Assembly (NCBI GenBank): GCA_947458675.1
Contig: CANHAW010000176.1
Span: 1-5,147, forward strand
Source of the DNA: Beijerinckiaceae bacterium
Lineage (GTDB): Bacteria; Pseudomonadota; Alphaproteobacteria; Rhizobiales; Beijerinckiaceae
Direction: 5' to 3'
Length of the DNA: 5,147 nucleotides
This document shows, in pieces, positions 1 through 5,147 of the stretch. The notes beneath the pieces were generated by a model. The model was not told where the DNA came from, made no database searches, and was given only the letters and a program-made list of their open reading frames with translations. Positions within the stretch are counted from its first letter, which is position 1; each line of letters begins with the position of its first letter. The translations under genes and the position numbers were made by a program.

Positions 1-5
1 ACAGA

Positions 6-1043
6 TCAGGCAGCAAGACTCCATGGCGCAGCTTCGCCCGAAAACAGGCTGACCAGCTTGCCAGCACCATCGACCTCGATCTCTTCGGCGATGCGCGCCG
101 GGCGCTCGACATAGGTGACACGCTCCTCATTCGGCGCCATGCGATAGAAAGCCGGCCCGTTGAGCGAAGCAAAGGCCTCGAAACGATCGAGCGCATTCTC
201 TTCTGCAAAGACTTGCAGATAGGCAGCAACCGCCACAGGGGCCGAAAAGACGCCGGCGCAGCCGCAGTCGCTTTCCTTGAGATGACGCAGATGCGGCGCA
301 GTATCGGTGCCGAGAAAGAAACAGGTCTCGCCACCGGTTGCAGCCTTGCGCAAAGCCTGACGATGCTTTTCGCGCTTGAGCACGGGCAGGCAATACATAT
401 GCGGACGCAATCCACCCTGAAACAAAGCATTGCGATTGTAGAGAAGGTGCTGGGGCGTAATGGTGGCGCCCATGCGGTGCTTGTGCGCAAGGACAAGCGC
501 TGCGCCCTGCTCGGTCGTAATATGCTCCATCACCACGCGCAGCTCCGGCAAGCGCTGCAGCAGCGGGGCCAGAATCTCTTCGGCAAAACGCGCTTCGCGA
601 TCAAAAATATCGACATCGGCGCGCGTCACTTCGCCATGGGTCAGAAGCGGAATGCCGTTTTCCGCCATGGCTTCGAGCACATTCATAATGTGGTCGATGG
701 ATGTGACGCCATGGGCTGAATTGGTCGTTGCATGAGCGGGGTAAAGCTTGGCAGCGGTGAAAATGCCAGCCTTGTGTCCCGCCACAAGATCGGCAGCATC
801 TGTGTGGTCGGTCAGATAGCATGTCATCAGCGGGGTAAAATCTGTGCCCGCCGGAACGCATTCCATGATGCGCTGGCGATAGGCCTCGGCCATGGCGGCT
901 GTCGTCACGGGCGGGGTGAGATTGGGCATGATAATGGCCCGTCCGAAAGCGCGCGCCGTATAAGGCACAACCGTTTTCATCATCACGCCGTCACGGAAAT
1001 GGACATGCCAATCATCGGGGCGGCGGAAGGTCAGACTGCGCAT
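6..1043 (-). CDS. pyrC: Dihydroorotase, class II (PyrC)
   Basis: Cytosolic zinc amidohydrolase that interconverts N-carbamoyl-aspartate and dihydroorotate, the third step of de novo pyrimidine synthesis. The 345-residue product is close to the 348 of E. coli PyrC and collinear with it as I recall that sequence. Every expected metal or active-site residue is present at a constant offset of three: the HVH pair (H13, H15), the lysine that is carboxylated in the family (K99 in AAKLYP), H136, H174 and D247 (LGTDTAP). The flexible-loop threonines T106 and T107 are also kept. I chose the ATG at 1043 because a GGAG lies six bases upstream and because E. coli PyrC has only a few residues before its RRPDDWH motif. 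The frame stays open to an ATG at 1154, but that extension matches nothing in the family. An ATG at 1049 is a close alternative adding two residues. A terminator separates it from upstream serA. Function is very secure; the start is fairly secure. Confidence 0.96.
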   Translation of the reverse strand: MRSLTFRRPDDWHVHFRDGVMMKTVVPYTARAFGRAIIMPNLTPPVTTAAMAEAYRQRIMECVPAGTDFTPLMTCYLTDHTDAADLVAGHKAGIFTAAKLYPAHATTNSAHGVTSIDHIMNVLEAMAENGIPLLTHGEVTRADVDIFDREARFAEEILAPLLQRLPELRVVMEHITTEQGAALVLAHKHRMGATITPQHLLYNRNALFQGGLRPHMYCLPVLKREKHRQALRKAATGGETCFFLGTDTAPHLRHLKESDCGCAGVFSAPVAVAAYLQVFAEENALDRFEAFASLNGPAFYRMAPNEERVTYVERPARIAEEIEVDGAGKLVSLFSGEAAPWSLAA

Positions 1044-1069
1044 ATTCATCTCCGGAATCGAACATCCGG
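1044..1069 (-). promoter_or_regulatory. pyrC ribosome binding site with overlapping hairpin
   Basis: On the minus strand GGAG occupies 1053-1050, six bases before the ATG at 1043. The arms CCGGA (1069-1065) and TCCGG (1056-1052) can pair across an eight-base loop, and the 3' arm covers the two G's of GGAG. The stem is only five pairs, so folding is plausible but not certain. SD-masking hairpins are known in enterobacterial pyrC control; a similar role here is inference. Confidence 0.5.
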
Positions 1070-1170
1070 CCGCCTGCATCGCATGGCTCAAGGCCAATGC
1101 CAAGCCGAAGACATTCCTGCCGCCAGCGAACCGCCTTCGGGATGAAAGAGCCATTTCTGTCAGATGGCTA

Positions 1171-1204
1171 CAAAAGCAAACGCCCCGCCGGTTTGGGCGG
1201 GGCG
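1171..1204 (-). terminator. Rho-independent terminator of serA
   Basis: A perfect nine-pair GC-rich stem (1181-1189 with 1196-1204) has a six-base loop. Read on the minus strand it is followed by a T-rich tract, TTTGCTTTTG (1180-1171). It begins 20 bases past the serA stop codon. Its orientation means serA transcripts should end before pyrC, leaving about 130 bases upstream of pyrC for a separate promoter. I found no convincing promoter there by eye. Confidence 0.85.
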
Positions 1205-1224
1205 TGCAGCTTTCCAGAGGGGCC

Positions 1225-2481
1225 TCAGGCGCCGGCGTAGAGGAGTCTGGCGCGAATGGTGCCGTCGACCGCCTTCATTTCTTCCAGCACGGCCTCTGCA
1301 TCGCCGCTGCCGCCATCGGCCTCGACGACGACATAGCCGAGATCGCCTTCGGTCTGCAGATATTGCGCGGCAATATTGACGCCATGGCGCGAGAAACCCT
1401 CGTTCAGACGGTTCATCACGCCCGGCACATTGCGATGCACGTGAATGAAACGCGTGCCCTGCGCGCGCGAGGGCAATTGCACCTGGGGGAAATTGACTGC
1501 ACCGACAGTCGAGCCGGCATCGCTATATTCCACGAGCTTGCGCGCCACTTCCGCGCCAATGCGCTCCTGCGCCTCTTCCGTCGAGCCGCCAATATGCGGT
1601 GTCAGAATGACATTGGGGATGCCCTGCAGCGGCGAGACAAATTTATCATTATTGGAGGCAGGCTCGACCGGGAACACGTCAACCGCCGCACCAGCGAGAT
1701 GACCGCTCTTCAAAGCTGCTGCCAAAGCATCGAGATCGACAACTGTGCCGCGCGCATTATTGATGAAATGCGCGCCCTTCTTCATCTGGGCGAATTGCGC
1801 GGCGCCCATCATGTTGAAGGTCGATGCCGTTTCAGGCACGTGCAGCGACACGACATCGGAAAGGCGCAGCAATTCCGACAGGCTTTCGACGGGCTCCGTA
1901 TTGCCGTGGCGCAGCTTGTCGGTGACATCGAAATAAATGACGCGCATACCCATGGCTTCGGCCAGCGTCGACAATTGGCTGCCGATATTGCCATAGCCGA
2001 CAATGCCCAAAGTCTTGCCGCGCACTTCAATCGAGCCCTCGGCCGATTTATCCCAGCCGCCTTCATGGGCCGAGACGGACCGCGGGAAGATGCGGCGGAA
2101 CAGCATGACAAGCTCGCCAATGACAAGCTCGGCCACGCTGCGCGTGTTGGAGAAAGGCGCATTGAACACCGGAATGCCGCGAATGCGCGCTGCATCGAGA
2201 TCGACCTGATTGGTGCCGACGCTGAAGCAGCCCACGGCGATGAGTTTTTCCGCCTTGGCGAAAACCTCGTCGGTCAATTGCGTGCGCGAGCGAATGCCGA
2301 TGATATGGGTGTTGCGAATGGCCTCTTCGAGCTCTTTGCCATCCAGCGCTTTCATCAGACGGGTCGTGTTGGAATAGCCCGAACCTGTGATCAGCTCGAC
2401 AGCGCTGTCATTGATGCCTTCCAGCAAAACGATGCGGATTTTGTCTTTGGAGAGCGAAAGCTGGTTGTTCTGGCCGTGCAT
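1225..2481 (-). CDS. serA: D-3-phosphoglycerate dehydrogenase (SerA) with C-terminal ACT domain
   Basis: Cytosolic NAD-dependent enzyme oxidising 3-phosphoglycerate to 3-phosphohydroxypyruvate, the committed step of serine synthesis. At 418 residues it matches the short E. coli-type form (410), not the long type with an extra intervening domain. The substrate domain comes first (about 1-110, with IRSRT at 63-67 and CFSVGTNQVDLDAA at 85-98). The nucleotide-binding fold follows, with GYGNIG at 162-167. The catalytic set is complete: R244 (NARGTVVD), E273 (PVEPA) and H296 (TPHIGGS). An ACT domain fills about 343-418. Residues H349, N351 and N369 appear to match the serine-binding positions of the E. 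coli enzyme, so feedback inhibition by serine is likely (inference). The ATG at 2481 is preceded by AGGG (2493-2490) with eight bases between. No serC is adjacent. The downstream hairpin makes it look monocistronic. Confidence 0.97.
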   Translation of the reverse strand: MHGQNNQLSLSKDKIRIVLLEGINDSAVELITGSGYSNTTRLMKALDGKELEEAIRNTHIIGIRSRTQLTDEVFAKAEKLIAVGCFSVGTNQVDLDAARIRGIPVFNAPFSNTRSVAELVIGELVMLFRRIFPRSVSAHEGGWDKSAEGSIEVRGKTLGIVGYGNIGSQLSTLAEAMGMRVIYFDVTDKLRHGNTEPVESLSELLRLSDVVSLHVPETASTFNMMGAAQFAQMKKGAHFINNARGTVVDLDALAAALKSGHLAGAAVDVFPVEPASNNDKFVSPLQGIPNVILTPHIGGSTEEAQERIGAEVARKLVEYSDAGSTVGAVNFPQVQLPSRAQGTRFIHVHRNVPGVMNRLNEGFSRHGVNIAAQYLQTEGDLGYVVVEADGGSGDAEAVLEEMKAVDGTIRARLLYAGA

Positions 2482-2511
2482 GTCCGAAACCCTGATCTGA
2501 CCCAGACCCGC

Positions 2512-2539
2512 GTTCTAAACCCTATTTCGATTGACGCAA
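2512..2539 (-). promoter_or_regulatory. Candidate sigma-70-type promoter for serA
   Basis: On the minus strand TTGCGT (2539-2534) and TAGAAC (2517-2512) are separated by 16 bases. Transcription would begin near 2505, leaving a leader of about 25 bases before the serA start, enough for the AGGG ribosome site. Each box departs from consensus by two or more bases, so this is a prediction by eye. The -35 box overlaps that of the divergent candidate for rhlE. Confidence 0.35.
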
Positions 2540-2558
2540 CCTCCCCGCGATGCAATAG
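2531..2558 (+). promoter_or_regulatory. Candidate sigma-70-type promoter for rhlE
   Basis: TTGACG (2531-2536) lies 16 bases before CAATAG (2553-2558). The -35 box is good and the -10 box is weak. The start would fall near 2565, just where the hairpin-rich leader begins, giving a 5' untranslated region of about 190 bases. This agreement is encouraging but not proof. Confidence 0.35.
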
Positions 2559-2564
2559 GTGACC

Positions 2565-2757
2565 AGCCTCTTCGAGGCGCTTTGCGCTCCAGCCGCATCC
2601 GGCGAACCGGCTTTCCGCCATCGCCCGCTGTCGAGCGCAGGGGTATCACCCCAGAGGAGCCCAGGATCGCGGGGCTCGTCCCCATGTAGCGAGTCCTGCT
2701 CGAGAACCGGCCCAAAGGTGCCGGCGATGGGGCTCATCTTTCTGGAAAGATTGCCAA
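2565..2757 (+). promoter_or_regulatory. Hairpin-rich GC-rich 5' leader of the rhlE helicase gene
   Basis: No gene is supported in this stretch of about 190 bases. It can form several hairpins. The largest pairs 2580-2593 with 2627-2642: 14 pairs including two G-U, with a two-base bulge at 2631-2632. Inside it sits CCGG-CGAA-CCGG (2599-2610). Further elements are GCCTC/GAGGC (2566-2578), GGGG/CCCC (2640-2652), GAGCCC/GGGCTC (2657-2677), a bulged seven-pair stem CCGGCCC/GGTGCCGG (2707-2724) and GATG/CATC (2726-2738). A second GGGCTC at 2730-2735 could compete for GAGCCC at 2657-2662, so alternative folds are possible. The ribosome site GGAAAG (2744-2749) lies after the last hairpin. I recognise no known riboswitch or RNA family. 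GC-rich DNA folds readily, so function is inferred. Confidence 0.4.
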
Positions 2758-4083
2758 TTGACTTCTTTCAAGGATCTCGGCCTTGCCGAGACCATCCTCC
2801 GCGCGCTTGACGAGGAGGGTTATACGACGCCGACCCCGATCCAGGCCCAATCCATCCCGATCCTGCTTCAGGGCCGCGACCTTCTCGGCATTGCCCAGAC
2901 GGGCACCGGCAAGACAGCCGCCTTCGCTTTGCCCATCATCCAGCAGATGATGGCCTCCCCCGCCCGCCCGGCCCCGACCATGGCGCGCGCCTTGATTCTG
3001 GCCCCCACCCGCGAGCTGGTCGCCCAGATCGCCGAGAGCTTTCGCAATTATGGCCGCCATGGGCGGCTGCGCGTCGCCGTGATCGTCGGCGGCGTCGGAC
3101 ACCGGCCGCAGGTCGAGGCCATGGCGCGCGGCGTCGATGTGCTCGTTGCCACGCCCGGTCGTCTGCTCGACCATATGGCGGGCGGCACGGTCAAATTGTC
3201 CGGCACGGAATTTATCGTGCTCGATGAGGCCGATCACATGCTCGACCTCGGATTTGTCGTGCCGATCCGCAAGATCATCTCGCGCCTGCCGGCCAAGAGG
3301 CAGAGCCTTTTCTTCTCGGCCACCATGCCGAAAGAAATTGCAACGCTGGCCGGAGAACTGCTGAACGCGCCCACGCAAGTGACGGTGACCCCGGTCGCCA
3401 CAACGGCGGAGCGCGTGGTGCAATCGGTCTATCTGGTCGATACCAAGGCCAAACGCGATCTGCTGGTTGAATTGCTGCGCGCGAAAGATTTTTCGCGCGT
3501 CATCGTTTTCACGCGCACCAAGCGCGGCGCTGACAAAGTGGCAAATTATCTCTCCGACTCGGGCATTGCTGCAGCTGCCATTCACGGCAACAAGAGCCAG
3601 GGCGCACGCCAGCGTGCACTCGCCGAATTCAAGGATGGCCGCACCGGCGTTCTGGTGGCAACCGACATTGCCGCGCGCGGCATCGATGTCGATCATGTGT
3701 CGCATGTGGTGAATTTCGAGCTGCCTGATGTGGCGGAAAGCTATGTCCACCGCATCGGACGCACAGCGCGCGCCGGCGCTGAGGGCATTGCCATTTCCTT
3801 CTGCGACAATGAAGAGCGCCATCTGCTGCGCCAGATCGAACGTCTGACGCGCCAGAGCCTGACGGCAATCGACCGACGCAGCGCCGAAGGCAAGGCACAG
3901 CCTGAAACGCAGGCGCCTGCATCGCGCGGTCGCCCCGCGCCACGCGCCAACAAACCGCATCAGCAGCGCCGCCCCGAACAAAAGCGCGGACCCGGACCCA
4001 ACCGGCCGCGCGGAGCAGAAGGCGAGGCCCGCGCACAACAAGGCCCGCGCGGAAATTTCCAGCGCAATGCCAGACCGAATTGA
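2758..4083 (+). CDS. rhlE: DEAD-box ATP-dependent RNA helicase, RhlE family
   Basis: Cytosolic helicase that uses ATP to unwind short RNA duplexes; relatives act in ribosome assembly, RNA decay and cold adaptation. All core motifs occur in order over 441 residues: Q motif GYTTPTPIQ (21-29), motif I AQTGTGKT (46-53), Ia PTRELVAQI (83-91), Ib TPGRLLD (132-138), II DEAD (156-159), III SAT (187-189), IV VFTRTK (250-255), [11 protein letters not shown] (301-310) and [12 protein letters not shown] (331-340). The [14 protein letters not shown] stretch (275-288) and the MTSFKDLGL opening fit RhlE. The tail (373-441) has 14 Arg, 3 Lys and only 5 Glu, and is probably a disordered RNA-binding extension. 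The start is TTG at 2758, preceded by GGAAAG with eight bases between; no in-frame ATG gives the family N-terminus. It has its own terminator and is divergent from serA. The physiological role cannot be told from sequence. Confidence 0.95.
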   Translation: MTSFKDLGLAETILRALDEEGYTTPTPIQAQSIPILLQGRDLLGIAQTGTGKTAAFALPIIQQMMASPARPAPTMARALILAPTRELVAQIAESFRNYGRHGRLRVAVIVGGVGHRPQVEAMARGVDVLVATPGRLLDHMAGGTVKLSGTEFIVLDEADHMLDLGFVVPIRKIISRLPAKRQSLFFSATMPKEIATLAGELLNAPTQVTVTPVATTAERVVQSVYLVDTKAKRDLLVELLRAKDFSRVIVFTRTKRGADKVANYLSDSGIAAAAIHGNKSQGARQRALAEFKDGRTGVLVATDIAARGIDVDHVSHVVNFELPDVAESYVHRIGRTARAGAEGIAISFCDNEERHLLRQIERLTRQSLTAIDRRSAEGKAQPETQAPASRGRPAPRANKPHQQRRPEQKRGPGPNRPRGAEGEARAQQGPRGNFQRNARPN

Positions 4084-4086
4084 CTG

Positions 4087-4116
4087 AAAAGAGCGCTCGA
4101 AAGAGCGCTCTTTTTT
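4087..4116 (+). terminator. Probable bidirectional terminator between rhlE and eutA
   Basis: Two copies of GAGCGCTC (4091-4098 and 4103-4110) form an eight-pair stem around a GAAA tetraloop, followed by six T's (4111-4116). AAAA lies just before the stem (4087-4090), so the minus strand reads stem then TTTT. The hairpin starts seven bases after the rhlE stop and lies 49 bases beyond the eutA stop. It is therefore well placed to end both convergent transcripts and is stronger in the plus direction. Each arm is itself a palindrome. Confidence 0.9.
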
Positions 4117-4159
4117 CATGTCAGGATTTCACGCGCCAGAAGCAGGCTCTGCCGGGCCG

Positions 4160-5147
4160 TCACTGCGGCGCAAATTGGACGACATCGAAGAGAAGCGATT
4201 TGATCGTCACCGGCACCATGCCGGAGGGCAGACGAATGCGGCCCATATCGACGAAATCGAAATCGCGCAAAGTGATCCCGTCAATAGCGAGCACCGGGCT
4301 TTCAATGCCCTTTTCATCGCGCAGGATGGAACCCAGCGTCAGCGCAGCATCGCCTTCCAGCATCAGATGAATCGGCAAGCCGGCCGCCAGCCTGTCGCTC
4401 AAACCATCGGCAATGCCATCGGCAAGCGCGCGCAAGCGGCTATATTCGGGCGCGCCGCGCCAACGAAAGGCCAGCGCAAATTCGCTCTCCGCGCGATCGA
4501 GATCGAACATTTTGCGATGGGCGCGAATGTTTGAGGCAATCGCATGTGCATCAGGCATGCCGGCGAATGAAATGGGCGGCAGAAGGACAGGCAGATTGCG
4601 GCGCGGCAGCAGCAAAGCAGGATGAGAGATAAAACTTGTCTGGCCGCTCATCTGCACGGTGAATTCGGATGCGCCCAAAGCAGTGGCGCGAATACATTCG
4701 CCTGCAGGCAGCAAAGGAGCCGGCGCATCCTGCGCAAGTTTCAGGCGAAGAGCGCGACCGAGCCTTCGGCCCATATCGGAAAAATCGCGCGTTTCGCGCT
4801 CATAAATAAATTCAGCAACACCGCCTGAAAAAACCAGACCATCGGCAGGCAAAAGACAGACCGGATCGGTGAGCCAGAGATCTGGCTGCGAAGCCGGATC
4901 GCGGATCGCAGCAAGCAGAGAATCCGCCATCAACACAGAAAGACGCTCAAGTGCTTCGCGATCCAGCTGCGATCCGATCGCCCAATCGAGCCCGGCGCGT
5001 TGCAGAAAAATCCGCGCGCTCTCATCGCAACGCACGAGCACATCATCGCGCGACCACGCCAATTGGCGACCGCCAATGGCAAGGGCGCCGCAGGTTTCGA
5101 TCCGGCCCTCGACAATGCGCGAAACCTTCGTCGTGCCCCCGCCAATA
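4160..5147 (-). CDS. eutA: Ethanolamine ammonia-lyase reactivating factor EutA (5' end outside the window)
   Basis: EutA is an actin/Hsp70-fold ATPase that renews inactivated adenosylcobalamin in ethanolamine ammonia-lyase (EutBC), the enzyme that splits ethanolamine to acetaldehyde and ammonia. The visible 328 residues open with IGGGTTK, the glycine-rich phosphate-binding loop, so the frame clearly continues past the right edge. The base at 5147 fits the last base of an Asp GAT codon, as expected for DIGGGTTK. Further family signatures are VFSGGVAEFIYERE (about 105-118), LLPAGECIRATALGAS (145-160), LPRRNLPVLLPP (180-191), LEGD (263-266) and a tail with DFDFVDMGRIRLPS and VPVTIKSLLF. The C-terminus is intact, ending at TGA 4160-4162. 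Family members are usually about 470 residues, so roughly 140 are missing. A TTG at 5062 could be mistaken for the start. No eut gene follows it; eutB and eutC may lie upstream. Confidence 0.92.
   Translation of the reverse strand, partial: IGGGTTKVSRIVEGRIETCGALAIGGRQLAWSRDDVLVRCDESARIFLQRAGLDWAIGSQLDREALERLSVLMADSLLAAIRDPASQPDLWLTDPVCLLPADGLVFSGGVAEFIYERETRDFSDMGRRLGRALRLKLAQDAPAPLLPAGECIRATALGASEFTVQMSGQTSFISHPALLLPRRNLPVLLPPISFAGMPDAHAIASNIRAHRKMFDLDRAESEFALAFRWRGAPEYSRLRALADGIADGLSDRLAAGLPIHLMLEGDAALTLGSILRDEKGIESPVLAIDGITLRDFDFVDMGRIRLPSGMVPVTIKSLLFDVVQFAPQ

Noticed and set aside
1044..1154. In-frame N-terminal extension of pyrC starting at an ATG at 1154, with an RRR cluster and a hydrophobic stretch resembling a signal peptide.
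   Set aside because: PyrC is cytosolic, the extension has no counterpart in the family, its ribosome site is poor, and a GGAG is well placed for the ATG at 1043.
1044..1180. Possible pyrC promoters such as TTGGCA or TTGAGC on the minus strand.
   Set aside because: No -10 box at a proper distance looked better than chance, so I left the promoter unassigned although one is expected.
1204..2562. 452-codon open frame on the plus strand opposite serA.
   Set aside because: It is antisense to a certain gene. The product is biased to A, R and H with no recognisable motif, as is common opposite GC-rich genes.
2522..2737. Short minus-strand frames across the serA-rhlE gap.
   Set aside because: They have no ribosome sites or recognisable features, and two of them read toward serA out of frame through its promoter region.
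2559..2810. 83-codon plus-strand frame starting at GTG in the serA-rhlE gap and running into rhlE in another frame.
   Set aside because: No ribosome site precedes the GTG, the product resembles nothing, and it overlaps the conserved rhlE start region. A leader peptide cannot be strictly excluded.
2734..4119. 461-codon open frame on the minus strand opposite rhlE, longer than rhlE itself.
   Set aside because: The plus strand has every DEAD-box motif in order. The antisense product is R/H/G/A-rich without a recognisable domain, and it starts inside the terminator hairpin.
5060..5062. TTG at 5062 as the start of eutA, giving a 300-residue protein.
   Set aside because: The frame remains open to the window edge and encodes the conserved IGGGTTK phosphate loop upstream, so the gene is cut by the edge and is not short.

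Overview
This is an ordinary chromosomal housekeeping region from a GC-rich proteobacterium, most likely an alphaproteobacterium, possibly Hyphomicrobiales. That placement is inferred from protein resemblance and codon style only. No mobile element, CRISPR array, tRNA or rRNA is visible, and I do not see an undescribed multi-gene system. The more interesting material is in the regulatory DNA.

Layout, left to right. (1) pyrC (dihydroorotase, class II) lies on the minus strand at 6-1043, with a hairpin that overlaps its ribosome binding site. (2) A GC-rich hairpin with a U-rich tail at 1171-1204 ends the next minus-strand gene, so pyrC is probably transcribed separately. (3) serA (D-3-phosphoglycerate dehydrogenase with an ACT domain) is on the minus strand at 1225-2481. 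(4) A 276-bp divergent intergenic region (2482-2757) carries candidate back-to-back promoters whose -35 boxes overlap, and a GC-rich leader able to form several hairpins ahead of the next gene. (5) An RhlE-family DEAD-box RNA helicase is on the plus strand at 2758-4083 and appears to start at TTG. (6) A compact hairpin with A/T flanks at 4087-4116 probably terminates transcription from both sides. (7) eutA, encoding the reactivating factor for B12-dependent ethanolamine ammonia-lyase, is on the minus strand from 5147 down to 4160. It is complete at its C-terminus, but its 5' end lies beyond the right edge.

The genes do not form one pathway. PyrC serves pyrimidine synthesis, SerA serine synthesis, RhlE RNA remodelling, and EutA the upkeep of ethanolamine ammonia-lyase. 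The strands and the two terminators divide them into four transcription units. EutA implies that eutB and eutC exist in this genome, possibly just beyond the right edge.
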